64,000 nucleotides of DNA from Prostheceraeus crozeri (GCA_907163375.1 CAJQUW010012903.1:1-64000); one strand, 5' to 3'. Positions 45,903 through 58,611 are shown, counted from the stretch's first letter. Notes: generated by a model not told the origin, from the letters alone. Made by a program: numbers and translations.

Positions 45903-48455
45903 GTACGTAAATTGCGATTGTGTCTGACAACATTCAATAATTGAGTTACACCCATTAGTGACCAAGATATAAACAAAATCTTAATATTTCGTATTGAAAT
46001 CCAGTGACAAAGGTCACTAGGTATATAAAACACACATATCATAGATCGAGGAATATATAGTGCTGTAAAAATGTCTTGTCCACCCTTGCGCATTCTAACA
46101 GATTGGTGTCGTTGCCCGATAACAGTATTTTGCGAAGATTTGTTTTTTTCTGCTTCATTTGTTAATATAGATCAAGTCAAAGCCAGTAATAATATTTTGG
46201 CACCTTGTTCGCATGCTTTTTTTGCTTTACAGAACGCATGCTGAAATTAGTTGCTTTAAATATATATTTTTAAAGTGAAGAACTTAAGCACTTAAGCCTC
46301 TGCGAATCAAAATATAATTTTATGCGCATCGCTGCAATAAAGACAATGCAATTTTATGTGTGTTATTGTAATAAAAGCATAAACTATGCTCTAAACAGCT
46401 CAGAAATTCTTTCAATAGTTCAGGGAACAGCAAAGTGAATTAGCAGCGCCACCATTGGCCCAGCCTTTGGCAATGCATCGACCTGGCATTCACTCAAAGA
46501 TTTTTTTCCGCAATTCTGAATGAAGTTTTTGGTGCTTAACATTGATGAGTCACTACAGTGAAATACTTGCGCCTTCCAGCCGTAATTGCAGCATTTGGGT
46601 GTTATATACTTAAACACACATATCTGTTAAGGATGGGCCAAGACATTTTGACCGCACTGTACCTTTCAATAAGTTCTGCCTTCAGCGCAATCCTACTTAA
46701 GACCGGTGGACCCAAGGGAAATTTTCCTTTAAGGAAAATTAAATTTTGCTATCAGATTTATATGCAATGTCGTTTTGCGTAAATAGTCTTAAATGTCAAT
46801 AGATCTGTATGCGCATGCATGATGCTGCTGACTGTTGAAGAAAGCATGCTATTAACGAATCAGGACACAGTATAAGTGAACTGCTCTATATCGTCTTGCT
46901 TGCTCTGATTTATCTGTTTTGTATTTAGCACTTACTTTCTTTATCTGCACAGAAAATTCACTTGAAGCAATTTTTACACATGATCCGTGTGCAGGCCTTC
47001 TCTACCAATATGAACAATTTTCTAGGATTTTAAGTGCTCGAAAATCGGAATAGATGCCAAACCCTTAATTGCTGCCTTCAACTCATTGAATCGCGAACGA
47101 CCGAGCTAGCGCTCAGGTGAGGCATCGTGCTGCCCTTCATAGCACATTCATGTCGTTCAACTAACACTTTTCATTGCGTAATTGAATTGGTAGACACCAT
47201 GCCCCTGATATTTAAATAAGACTTGATTTCCATGTGCTATGTATGCCAAGTCGAAAAATGTGATGCGCCTCATCTTGTTAGAATATAGAATAGGAATCTA
47301 CACGGTTTCGGTGCAAGTTGCAAGAAAAATTGGTAGCTGAAGTGACCACCGCCCTAAAATTGGACGGCTTGAAATTGTTCTAAAAATACAGACCATATAT
47401 TCACACAGTCCATATATATAACAGTCCATATATTCCGACTCAATGCATTCATCACCAAAATAGGTTGGTACAAAGTTGTCATCTCCTGAATTTCCACACA
47501 TTTCCACACTAAGCCTTATTTACTGATCACAAACGATTATTTTTCTCTTTGATATGCAACTGCTTTCCTGCCTTGAAAATAAATAATGAAACTTATTCAA
47601 TTCAAATTACTTACTACAATACATGAGTATAACAATAGCAGACTGATGAATTTTTTCAATTAACCTGCATGTATTTTGTGGAATCACGCGAGGTCTTTCG
47701 CGCGACGCGCGTTATGTCAAGTTGGTATTAACTTTTTCACTTTGGGGAAATGCCATGTTTGGCTTAATAATCATGATGCTATAATACGATTGAAATTCAA
47801 AGAAGAAAATATTCTCCATCATCATTTAAGACGAAGCACAAAATTCATTCTTGACGTCTTATTCTGATAGAGGAAATGTCATACTAGGTAGGCTACACCC
47901 TAACCTAATCGGATTTGAATATATTTTAATGCATTCCGCCATAGATATGCCGTATATTGACCTATAGTAAGCTTACCAGTTGTTTATCTCAAAGAGAAGC
48001 ACATCGCAAATTTATCTTAAATCTATTATAGTCATATTTAGACCCAGTGATTGAATCTAGAGGCCAAAAGTATCCGGACAGTATTACATTTCTTGATTCA
48101 TCGTGCACATTGTGGCTACCTTGAATCTTTATCGAAAATACTGTATGATAAGTAACATCTCTCAGCCACAATCTGCTTGCAAGGGATTCACATGTTCGTA
48201 AATGAAGCAAACATCCAACAAAACTTACGGACATGGTGCTACAAAGCATTCAAAGCGGTATTGCCATGAACACTGAAATTTCTAAGAAGGAGCGATCTTA
48301 CATGTAGAGCCGAATTTAACTAAGTGAGATATATTCAAGTGACTCCAAATAACCTCGTATCCAGCATCATATTTTGTCTTTATAAGTATTTTCAATCTGT
48401 CTTATGTACATGTATATGCATGGATGATGATTCTTGTATTCTTTGGTCTTTCCAG
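45903..48455. other. intron 6 of the Ig array
   Basis: 2.55 kb without recognisable gene or mobile element. It separates the exon 1-6 subfamily from the exon 7-10 subfamily. Confidence 0.6.
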
Positions 48456-48728
48456 GAATGATCAATATCAAAATGTCTGATGGAGATGTATTGGTCGAGG
48501 GTGGATCAATCAGACGAACGTGTGATATTAAAGCGGTACCAGAAAGTGACTGGATCTTGTATTGGATAACGCCTGATCACAAAATTGTGTATGGGAAATA
48601 CTTGGTGATCAGCTCTCTCAGAAAGTCTGACATTGGCCGATATACATGTAGAGCAATCAATAAAAATTCAAGACAACAGGTGATAAAGACCATTTACATG
48701 GATGTCCAGACGTCATCTGATAGCACAC
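48456..48728 (+). CDS. Ig array exon 7 (class 1-1)
   Basis: First of the second subfamily, 273 nt: INIKMSDGDVLVEGGSIRRTC (B-strand Cys), SDWILYWITPDHK (core Trp), VISSLRKSDIGRYTCRAIN (F-strand Cys), then a Q-rich link and IYMDVQTSSDST. Cysteine spacing is about 46. Close to exon 8: GDVLVEGGSIRRTC against ADVLVVGGSITRVC. Acceptor TTTCCAG ends at 48455; donor GTACGT starts at 48729. Continuing the frame into the intron gives a stop within about 15 codons. Confidence 0.87.
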
Positions 48729-49867
48729 GTACGTATACAAACGATCACTGGTTGATATTTATCAATCGCAATTAAAGAAAGCATCAGATTAGTTGTTTGC
48801 CAGTTTCGAAGTCCGATCCGATTATCTGCTCCCTGTGCAAATAAGGCTTCGATTTACGATTGTCCTTCAAACGATGATCGATTGTCACTTAGAATGAATG
48901 CATTCTAGTTGACGCACATCATTCATGTGCATTCATAGCACAAGGTTGGGTTAAAGCGTGCATTTCAGTACTAGAAACTCAATACTTAATCCCAAATTTG
49001 AAGAAATCAATGAAGTTGAATAAATGCTGCATGCTAATTAGTTTGTGCCTACATAGAGGTTTTCTGTCTGTCAAAATTCGTATTTGACGATAGCTCTGTC
49101 ACTGAAAAGTTGCCGAACTATTGTAGCCACAGAATTAGATTCATCTGCGCGCGCTTCGGAATTATATGTAACCTTAATATTGAAATGGCACATCACCGAA
49201 TTAGACAACTTGCTCCCTCTCGAATGGATAATTCGTGTATCGCTTGCTATTGGAAATGGCAAACAATAAGCTGTCAGAAGAGGACAGTAGAGCCAGTGAG
49301 AGATGCGTGCGTGCTGTGATATCACGTCGCACACACCAAAACACACATCGATGCATGGCTTCGATTCAATGTACGTACTATGCAGTGAGGAATGCTAGGA
49401 AGAGGATCATCAAGTGAACTAATTTTCATACGCCTGCTACTTTCTTTAATAATGATCGGAAGGGCCAACATTGTGGAGAAAACTTGTGGGCAATGATCTG
49501 AATTCTTCGAATCTGAAGGAATTTTGGCAATCGAAGCACTTTGCTGGAACTCACATTAATCCGCAAGCGACGCACGACTTTTTTTCCTATCTCTGTAAGG
49601 TATTAGGAATTCCTTCTTGCCCACTTAATAGGTTCCTCAATGTGCCGTCCATTTCGTATTAATCACACTTCTAGCAAACCGAAGCAGATAAACAAAATAT
49701 TTAATTCCGTGATTGTAGCACTAAATACAAATGGTCTGTTTTCTTACATACACTCTGTAGGCCCATATAATGGGTTTATTTTAACCTATATCTGAGTAAC
49801 TTTTGGGCACCGGTATATTTGTTGAAATATCATTTGATCGAATATCTGCTTTTCATTTTTCCAACAG
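48729..49867. other. intron 7 of the Ig array
   Basis: 1.14 kb. Most of it (about 49080-49690) is a P-type transposon-related repeat; the rest shows nothing recognisable apart from the splice signals. Confidence 0.65.
49080..49690. repeat. P-type element-related repeat
   Basis: The right part (about 49330-49680) matches 54370-54710, the non-coding 5' side of the THAP transposase element, in direct orientation: GAACTAATTTTC.TACGCCTGC, ATCTGAATTCTTCGAATC, CAAGCGACGCACGAC, CCTATCTCTGTAA, TATTAGGAATTCC and GCCCACTTAA. The left part (49080-49335) is the inverted partner of 4736-5040. It therefore looks like a non-autonomous relative of the full element at 51.1-54.9 kb, inserted in intron 7. Confidence 0.65.
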
Positions 49868-50140
49868 GTAGGATCTCCATTCAGAATGGGCCGGCAGACG
49901 TATTGGTCGTGGGTGGATCAATCACGCGTGTGTGCAACATTGATGCCAAACCGCCAGGCGATTGGATAATCTACTGGATGAAACCTGGTCATGAAAGAGT
50001 GTATGGAAGAGAATTGATTATCAACTCATTAACTGAGACAGACTATGGCCAATATACGTGCTACGCGACTAATATAAGGACAGGAAAGCAGGAGATGGAA
50101 TACAGTTATGTGCAAATTTCAAAGGTTTATCAAAGATCGC
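49868..50140 (+). CDS. Ig array exon 8 (class 1-1)
   Basis: One Ig-like domain, 273 nt, the intact partner of the broken exon at 2651-2983. It reads ISIQNGPADVLVVGGSITRVC, GDWIIYWMKPGHER, LTETDYGQYTCYATN and a tail SYVQISKVYQRS. The same length, cysteine spacing and ending type as exon 7 indicate a tandem duplication of a 7/8 ancestor. Acceptor TTTCCAACAG ends at 49867; donor GTACGT starts at 50141. Confidence 0.87.
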
Positions 50141-51118
50141 GTACGTATGTGAATACAAGAATGGCGTGATATATAATATTGAAATTTGCAATGAAGACTC
50201 AAATTAATATTTTCGTACATATTGCTTTGTTGCTTCTTTTTCCTTTATCCGTGCATCACCAATTATTTTTACAACTATGTAGTTAAGTAAAATGTGTCAT
50301 GGAAAGGGAGTAGTCCACATCTGAGCTGAATACGATGAAGGCTGATGATAATCCATTGTGAAGATGCAACCTTTTAGCTTTTGTAATAGTACAAAATTCA
50401 GATTGAATTATGAAGCGTGGTGAGTTTCATTCCAACGGGATGAAGCGCAATTGTAGTGCGTAATTAAGTACACAATTGAACTCGTTGTCGTAGCACCATA
50501 CTTTCTTTGCTTTCATACCTTTGCTTTCTTTGCACCATACTTTCTGGATAAAATTTCGTTATAACCATTGTTCTAAGGCATCTGGCAATTTCTCTTTTAC
50601 TTGTAAAAAGTCTTATATCTGGATGTTTTACTGAAAGAACTTGGTTTCGGCATGCCATCATTTCAGCCAGTGGGTAATATAGCGTATTACCCTTGTTTAG
50701 CTTCTGTTCCTGACGTTGGACGTTGTTGCAGATCATTGTGATGTATTAAATACATTTTGACATATCATGCCCATAAAAAGCTGCCTAAACTCTTTGGGAT
50801 TCAAAAATTGCATAAAGAACCTTATAAGTTTCGCTTCATCACATAAGCCCGTAATTAAGCCACGAAGGGTCTTTCTGTTATTCTCAATAGCGCCCTGTCT
50901 GTCATAAGTTCTAATTTTGCAACTTATTGTGACAGCATCCACAAAATATTTATTATATATGGGTTTCATTTATTCTGGAAATCAAATCTTCCACCGAATT
51001 TCTTATCAAACCTTAATGCGCGTAGTACCAATTGAGTTTTTCTGTACAAGTTTTTGATTTTTCAACGAATCTCAGGCAACAACAGATTATCTTACATTTG
51101 TTTAGTCTATTTGATATT
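50141..51118. other. intron 8, first part
   Basis: About 1 kb before the P-type element; short frames on the minus strand only, no domain recognised. Confidence 0.5.
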
Positions 51119-51126
51119 GTTTTCAA

Positions 51127-54100
51127 CATGGACGTCTCGATATATTATTGGGGATAAGGACGCGACACTGTCATTAATGGTGTACCGTTGGTGGTCTAAC
51201 ATTTCATCTATATTAATTTTCCTTTTGATCCCATATAGACCTTTATGCTCACACAATTCAATTTGTAAGGTAATGGCATATTATCAACAGAATTTTATGT
51301 ATACATTAACTGATTACATAATTAATAAGTGTATACTATACGCCCGACATTGGCTTAAAATCTCTATAAATCACGAAATAAAAACATCGCAACTATTTCA
51401 TCAAATTCTAAGTTATTACGACATACCATTATCAAAAGTCAAAATTCATGGGATGTAGACAATTTTATTTTGTTGATCTCAACTTCTTGATCTTCGTTTC
51501 GGAAGACGGGTTGCTGGAACCCTGCTCCCTCACAAGCTTCTTACTCATGATATTGAACAAGTGTCCAACAGATCTACGAACAATAGGTATGAATGAATGA
51601 TCAGACATGCAAGTATCTGAAATCGATACAATCTCACATTTTAACAGATAAGCACAACATATTTCCTGAAAGCAAGCCCTGGAATTTACAGTTTTCAGAA
51701 GAATAGAGAACATTTCAGGTGAGTCTTTCAGTGCTGCAAAACATTTATAGGCAATTGAGACAACTGAAAATAGATATACAGTGGTTTTCTCAAGCTACCA
51801 CGGCTGACATTTCGCAAAAATTCGGTTACTGTATCATCAAATTCCACATCAGCAAAATCGAATGGGTGTCAACAGGAGATTATTGCAGTTCTCACACTTA
51901 ACAGACAAAACTTTCGCAATATACCCACTGATAAAGTACAACAAGTTCAATTCATTATGTTCTAGTTCGACATCATCAGGCGAGTATGAGTCAATATATG
52001 AATGTAAAACGTTCACATTTTCAGAATACAAAATAGAGTCATCAACCACATCTGTGACAACATTTAGGTCACGAACATTCAGACCCGTATGTTTCAAAAG
52101 TGAAACAATTTTTATTCGTCTCTCACTCTCGATCAGTTGCTTATATCCTATGAAAAAGTTTGCTCCACTCATTTGTCGAAGCCTACCGAATCTCTGTTCC
52201 AATGGATCACTTTGTGCGTGACCCAGCAAGATGAACCGATAATCATGGTCATTAAACAGAGAAAAGGCAATCTCTCTCAGAGACGAACACATCAATACAC
52301 ATGCATTAAGAGTCTCACTACTTACACCACAGTTGCGGATAACTAACATGGTTTGAAACATTGTTTGAAACTCATTCAGTTTCTGCAGTTTCCAATCGGT
52401 AGGAGACTTTATGGGCTCACGAAGATCGTCACGTTTATGAAGCCCTACAGTTGCTGTCTTAACATTGATGATTTTCCATAAATCACAAATCAGGCGCACG
52501 AATTTGGCGGTCCCAGTCCATTCACTTCTTTCAATTGAAGCATAAAATTCTAAGGCAGACGCAGTTGACTCATGAAAAACAGCACATGCTAGTTTCACAG
52601 AAGTTCGCTGAGTAGATGTCGGTGAAATTACTGATGGAAAAAGTCGATGGGCCATCCGTAAATGAATACCACTCTCCATATCATACAATGCTTTGATGTG
52701 ATTGAAACTAGCTTTTTGGTCCACGCAAACTGAACAACTTCATTCCGTTGAACGTTGTTGTACAGATTTTTGAAATTATGAGTAGGATCAATCAGCAGGT
52801 GCAGACGCTTCGAGTTATCAATCGGATGAGTTACTGTCGATTCCAATTCACCATCACAAATGAAAGATGTCATCAACTTTCGATTAGCCGATGATTATCA
52901 GCAATGATCACAAGAACAAAAAATCCAGCTCTATGACACATCTCCATAATATATCTATACTTTTCAAACAGGATGTCAGCGGTAGCTCCTCGTAAAGGTG
53001 TGAAAGAAATCACATCACAAAACTTTGAAGAGAGCGATTTGATCATAAAAGTCAAAACAGTTGAAGCTGGCTGTCCATCGTCAGTTAATCCAACAAATTT
53101 TCCATTGGAATAATCGAGATGTTGATATACATATACTTCATCAAATATCAAAGACACAACAGATTCATAATCATTTAAGGATGCTCGTCGTTGAATTAAG
53201 TAAGATTCCATCCGTTCTGAAGTATCAGTTTGAAATTTCGATGTAATTCTCTGAATCGTTCGAATCGATGGCAATATAAGACCAGCATCTTTCAAAGATA
53301 AGTAACACGAAGATGAATGATTATGCCAAATAATACTTTTGACAAGAGTATCTACTTGAAACTTGTGAGCTTTAGTCTTTTGAGAACAGAGAGACATCTG
53401 ATCAGAAAGAAATTGTAAGGTATCTGTATGTTCTTCGTCCATATTATTGTTAATAATACAATCATTTATCATATTCGAAATACGGACAAACTGTTGATTC
53501 ACGTCGACCAGAGTACCGCGAAGAGAAGATAACAGATTGAGGAAATCACTAAATGTACGTACACTCCTGTAATATTCCATAGATGAAGAGAGACTGTCAT
53601 TACAATAAATTCCATTTTGGTGAGCTTCAAAACTGAGATCACTGTAAATCTTGACTGAGCAATCGATAATAGGCACTGGCTCATGTTGAATAGAAAAATA
53701 AAGAGTAAAATTTTCTTCGCATAGCTGATGAAAACCCTTTGGCTTTGTCATACAATCATTGAATTTGTTATTCAAGTCTACTAATGAAGAAATCCGGTCA
53801 CTTTCGAAGAAATCGTCGATGGCAGTTTGAATTCTGTCGTTTTCATTGTCTATACGAGCCGACGCAGTTGATTTAGATGTAGATCTCTCGACGGATGTAG
53901 TACTTGCCGAAGTTAAATAAGATGGTAGATTAGGAAATATCGTTGGATATACACCTTTCTTCAACCGTTTACGTTGTAATAATCCTCGATCTCTTCTTGG
54001 ATTGCTGTCACATCGTTGAGTGCAGTAATCAGATAGTGCGAAGTGCTTAGAGCAAACACGACTGTGCTCATTCGGCGTGTAGTCTTCTCGGTGAATTTTT

Positions 54101-54850
54101 CGAGTCCAAAGTAAAGATTCTGCGACATCTGATGGAAAACGATGAAAAGACACAGCACCTGTTTGATGATTATATCCACTGTCACAGCCGGGGACACAGC
54201 AAGTCGGCATGGCGTGCGTCGAAATCCGCTAATGCGAGTAAATGTGACGACTGACGAACTGCTCGGAACAATAAGTTCTATATACCAGCTGCCGTGTGTG
54301 ATGAGAGCGTGTGTATCTGTGGTTGTGATATCATATCGACCAAGGACGCGCGCACGAAAACACACAGTTGACAGTTTGCAGTGAGAAGACGATCGTGGAA
54401 CCACCAGATGAACTAATTTTCTTACGCCTGCCAACTTCTTTTAAAATGACCTGGAGCACCAACATTATCGAGAAAACTTGTACGCAATAATCTGAATTCT
54501 TCGAATCTGAAGGAATCGTGGCGATAGGAGCATTTTGCTGGAATCCACATTCATCCGCAAGCGACGCACGACTTTTTTCCTATCTCTGTAATGTATTAGG
54601 AATTCCTTTTTGCCCACTTAACAAGTTCCTGTATGACTTACTTGTATGTTCCTGTAGTTCCTGTATGTGCCATCGCTATCGAATTAATCGCACTTCTAGT
54701 GGCACTGTCATACAAAGGGAGTCTGAGTGACAATACAGGCAGTGCAGCGCTCTACGAAACAATCACCTCTGATTTACTTAGACCACCAACGGTACAGCCA
54801 TGAAAGAAGTGTCGCGTCCTTAACCCCAATAATATATCGAGACGTCCATG
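51127..54850 (-). mobile_element. P-type DNA transposon with THAP transposase, decayed
   Basis: Terminal inverted repeats of about 73 bp: CATGGACGTCTCGATATATT... at 51127-51199 and its complement at 54778-54850. Outside them lie GTTTTCAA (51119-51126) and GTTTTTAA (54851-54858), an 8-bp target duplication with one mismatch. P elements make 8-bp duplications and their ends begin with CA. The 3.7-kb body carries a THAP-domain transposase on the minus strand (51465-54210), so ends and gene agree. It is inserted in intron 8 of the Ig array. Confidence 0.88.
51465..54210 (-). pseudogene. THAP-domain P-type transposase (THAP9-like), frameshifted
   Basis: The start at 54210 opens a THAP zinc finger: C4/C5-C9 and C53-x2-H56 as ligands, LLWTRKI with the conserved Trp35, and PTIF as the closing AVPTF-type motif near residue 90. 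A Ser/Thr-rich linker and a long helical part follow. Then come the transposase core LIFDEVYVYQHLDY and ADNHRL, continued in another frame (from 52876) by HLLIDPTHNFKNLYNN, and in a third (from 52724) to the C-terminal YFISGYIAKVLSVKCENC. A last part runs to 51465. Breaks lie near 52870, 52715 (in an A-run), 51860 and 51745; otherwise the coding sequence is well preserved. The family length (about 900 residues) is almost complete. Confidence 0.88.
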
Positions 54851-54879
54851 GTTTTTAATTCCACTTCAAGGAGATATCT

Positions 54880-55450
54880 ATGTGTTGGTCGGCATAAATC
54901 ATTTTTCCTAAGAAAGTTTATAAACGTTACACCTGTTTTGACATTGTTAAGTTTAAAGAAGCTATTCAATACATTGAGTCAGAAGCATGCGTCACTTTTG
55001 CTGGTAAAGTTTTCAAACAAGTTCGAGGCCTTCCAATGGAAGGCAACTGTAGCCCTTTACTAGAAGATTTGTTTTTAGTACATTGTGAACTTGTTTTTAT
55101 GAAGCCTTTGTTAGCAGATAAGAAATTTGGGCTTGTAAGATTATTGTCAACGATTAGATTATTGTCAATGATTCATGATAATGATTAGTCCACTGAATAT
55201 TTAGATCTTAAAATCAATATTGTTTTAGATTATTTACACACGTCAGCATATCACAAAATATACTATTTTCCTTTTCATGTGGTGTTGCTAACTTTTCGAT
55301 TGATATATTTGCGAGCCAAATAATTAGAAGTTTACGCATTTGCACGCATTTTCAATATATTGTTGAGAGGGCACAAAGGATTATAAATATTCTTGTTAAG
55401 AGAGGTTATCTTGTTAAAGATTTACGTCGTGGTGCAACACATATCCTGTG
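54880..55450 (+). pseudogene. reverse transcriptase relic, Penelope-like
   Basis: The + strand reads AGKVFKQVRGLPMEGNCSPL and EDLFLVHCELVFMKPLL near 55000-55110, matching the family form FxQxxGIPMGTNCAPLLADLFL. It continues with EYLDLKI near 55195-55215 and, in another frame, FSIDIFASQIIRSLR, ICTHFQYIVERAQ, INILVKRGYLVKDLRR to about 55432. The catalytic YIDD region is scrambled. I assign it to the Penelope-like group from the PMGTNCAPL box; DIRS or another group is less likely. It starts just outside the right end of the P-type element, so that element may have jumped into or next to it. Confidence 0.6.
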
Positions 55451-56722
55451 AAAACAAATGAACTTACTTCAAAAGTTTGGATTTTTTTCATGTAAAGAGT
55501 TTTTCGATCGTTGTGTGTAATAGGTGTCACATGGTCCGCTGTTCCACAGCGGGGGTCCGCCAACCAGGGCATACAGGAAATTAAAGGACCCGAAATGCAA
55601 CGGTGGTTGGTTTTCCTGCTGACGAACCTAAAACGTGACTCAGCGGTGTAGAGATTTGAGTTTAACAATTGCAATTTTCGTTCGCTCATTCTTTTAAGAT
55701 AGCTTTCTTTCAATTTGTGTGGAACATTTTGAAGGACATTTTGACTTTGTCTGGTTTGTCTGTGGGAACGGTCATCAGTCCTCTTAAGGACTGCCCAAAA
55801 TACCTTAATTTTGTAAAGTTTTGAAATATTCGCATATATTTTCAATGTTGCACATCATTTGAAATTGTATCGAAAATTATGATTATAAAGCAAGCTATTC
55901 AACTCCCTGGACTTTATTGCAGGATGAAAAATCAAAAAAAGCAAGTAACAAAGAAAAACCCGACCTTTCGTCTCACAATCATACTCAAGCGTAGCTGGTG
56001 AATCAACTTGGTTGAATCTTGTTATAGAAATGTGATTGCTTCGACGGGTCGTGAACGGGTTTCTCATAGCACCATAGAAATCCGAATTTTCGAGTCCTCA
56101 CGTTAGTTGCACTGAAATAGAGAACAGCTATTGAATGAGGACCGGTTTATGTCAATGACTCTAGATCTTAAGAAGAATCAAATTATTGAAACATAATATG
56201 ATGGTTGTAGATGAATTCCTGTCTTAAGGCATTGATTTGCAAGATATTCTATCAAAATGCTCCCATGCTTAAACAAAAGTGATAAGATTCATCATAAAGC
56301 CGCCACCATGTAGTCGCGGGAACGCATTTTCACGATACACCGTGTTTATTCACAATGTGTATGACTTTTGTAGTCCTCATATTGGTGGCAAATTCAACGT
56401 CTGCTACGAAAGAACATTCAAGAAACACACAAATGCGTGTCATAGTGTGTTTTATGAATGATCATGTGGAGGAACATTGCAAAACACGAAAATAACATAG
56501 AAAATTTACTCAGTGATGAGGTGATGAAAACAAATTCTAGTCGCAATCCAAAGTTCGTTGGAATAGAATCCCCGGTTTGTTTAAATGACTAACAGAAACT
56601 GCGGTTCTTGAGTCATGATGGCCTACGTCTATTGTAGATTCATTTTTCATGGCATACAAAGAAGCAAGAGGATTTTAGATGACATTTGAACTTAGTTCCT
56701 TAAACACCATTTTCATTTTCAG
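55451..56722. other. intron 8, last part
   Basis: 1.27 kb without further recognisable gene; a 143-codon minus frame (55414-55845) has no known domain. It ends in the polypyrimidine tract CATTTTCATTTTCAG of exon 9. Confidence 0.5.
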
Positions 56723-56971
56723 CCACCATATTCTTTCGTAAGATGAAGGATGAAAGGTTGACGTACGATGGAGCGATCAGTCGAGTGTGTAAAGTCGATC
56801 AATCTGGTTGGGAAGTTTACTGGATTCTTCCGAGGGGAAAGAAAGTTGAACAAAATTTTCTTTATCTTCCAAGGCTGCGGCCATCAGACAGTGGTCGATA
56901 CACTTGTCGAGCAAGGAATGAATTGAAAGTATATGAGAAAAAGTTTTCAGTAACCATTCACGATACTCCGG
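56723..56971 (+). CDS. Ig array exon 9 (class 1-1)
   Basis: One short Ig-like domain, 249 nt, the intact partner of the broken exon at 7091-7342. It reads MKDERLTYDGAISRVC (B-strand Cys), SGWEVYWILPRGKK (core Trp), RPSDSGRYTCRARN (F-strand Cys, the most canonical DxGxYxC in the array) and a G strand KKFSVTIHDTP. The B-C distance is shorter than in exons 7/8. Acceptor TTTTCAG ends at 56722; donor GTGAGT starts at 56972. Confidence 0.87.
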
Positions 56972-57688
56972 GTGAGTTTATAGTTTGATGAATTTAGCAG
57001 AAAAGTCAATACCATGTCAATAATTGTTAAAATTGTTAGAAAGCTAAAAATGGCAGAACTGTAGAAAAAGGATGTGGTCGACTATGGGCCACTTCCGGCA
57101 CATGTAGCGGTACACAACACGCCTCACTCGTGAGCTCTCGACGCGCTCTATCCAAAGGCACCAAATCAGGAAGCCCCTCTAGATATAAGACAAGTTCAGA
57201 CTTTTCCCCAGGAATATGAGAAGAATGAAAACCCACTGAAGCTGACAAGCAGTACGAGAACCAGAGATGGAACCGGTTTACCGGTACCGGTCCACCGGTA
57301 ATACCGGTACCGGTGCCGGTACAGGTCACCGGTACCGGTAAACTCTGCCAAGCATTGCAATAAACATATGACGAGACAATGCAGGTGTTGTGGTGCACCT
57401 AACACGATTCCACAGCGATCTAAAAGCTTGCTTCACGCCAACGTCAACCATATCCAATGCCTGCCTTATGGGAAAGTACAGGAACACTTAGATCAAGTGT
57501 GATTGGCTACGAATAGCGATCAGACAACAACAGTGCAAAACAACTGATGTTTTGTGGCTATTGTCTGCCTGTCTGAGTTTGTCTGTGACTACACATTCAT
57601 TACTTGCCTTTATTGTCGTCGTGTAACTCGAGTGTCGTGTCCTCGTGTGAGACTGAATTCGTCACTTTCTTGATCAATTCGCACCGCA

Positions 57689-57770
57689 ATGGAACTAACT
57701 GATGCTGATATTATTCGCTCAAAAGTTAAGTCTGGTGATTTTCTGAGAAAGCGCAAAGAATCGCCGTGTG
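57689..57770 (+). pseudogene. possible hAT transposase N-terminus
   Basis: An ATG at 57689 opens MELTDADIIRSKVKSGDFL and then RKRKESPC before running into the (TAA)n tail of the nested LINE. A basic segment followed by a cysteine shortly after the start would suit the approach to a BED-type zinc finger at the head of hAT transposases. Only 27 codons remain, so the call rests mainly on position inside the element. Confidence 0.35.
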
Positions 57771-57771
57771 A

Positions 57772-58592
57772 TAATAATAATAATAATAGAATGCTTTATT
57801 TTCAATCAATACAACGAGCGGTATGACTGGTTACAGCAATTACATCATGTAAATCTCGAGTATTTCACGAAACTTCCATTGTAGAGTGAGGAGGATCGTC
57901 GTTGAGGTAGCAATTTCCGGGAGCGACGAACAATACGAGCAGGGTCTCTTACAGTAAAAAATTAGACAAGTGGATGAATATGGGGATTACCACTGATCTT
58001 TTTGATTAGTTTAATACACATTTTGTCCAGAAAGTCACGCAGATGGGGTTTGCCTTGAACATTTGACCATCGAATTGCAAGACGGTATAGACCGTCAAGT
58101 TTTTGAAAGTTCTTTACACTTACATCACAAATGATGGACCAACAAAATGTTATATGACACAGCACAAGACTTACAAAAGCCTGCCAAACGACTTCACCAC
58201 GGTTGTTATTATTACGTAAACGGCGTACAAATGACATGGAACGACAACATTTAGCATACAGTTTTGCGAATTGAACGTCCCAGCGAAGGTCTTGAAGTAA
58301 AATACATTCCCAAAATTTTTATAAAATCAATCTGTTCAATCGTGGAATTATTAATTGCAATATCCATGGTCTTACAATTAGAAATATTCCTGGAAAGGGT
58401 CATACATTTAGATTTTTCAACATTTATAATCAGTTGCTTCTTTTTTGTCCATGCACGGAAAACATCTATATCAGAGTAGAAGTTACAAGGTACAAGGTAA
58501 TGTCATCGGCATAAACAATAGGTTTTGTATTTACAAAGTCGGGCAAATCATCCATGTAAAGAGAAAACAACAGTGGTCCCAAAATGGTCTAT
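57772..58592 (-). mobile_element. 5'-truncated LINE nested in hAT element
   Basis: The minus strand starts at about 58592 with ILGPLLFSLYMDDLP and YADDITLYL (catalytic box) near 58530. It continues with AWTKKKQLIINVEKSKCMTL and IEQIDFIKILGMYF, then in another frame DLRWDVQFAKLYAKC near 58275-58240 and RSMSFVRRLRNNN. It ends with CHITFCWSIICDVS.. and LDGLYRLAIRWS near 58060. The 3' end has TTATTTTCA-like sequence and a (TTA)n tail at 57772-57790, as in CR1/L2-type elements. Truncation at the 5' end is normal for LINE insertion. It must be younger than the hAT copy. Confidence 0.85.
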
Positions 58593-58611
58593 TATTACGT
58601 ATAATTGCTGA

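Noticed and set aside
45686-46093. 135-codon minus-strand frame as a gene
   Set aside because: It overlaps Ig exon 6 on the opposite strand and is best explained as a shadow.
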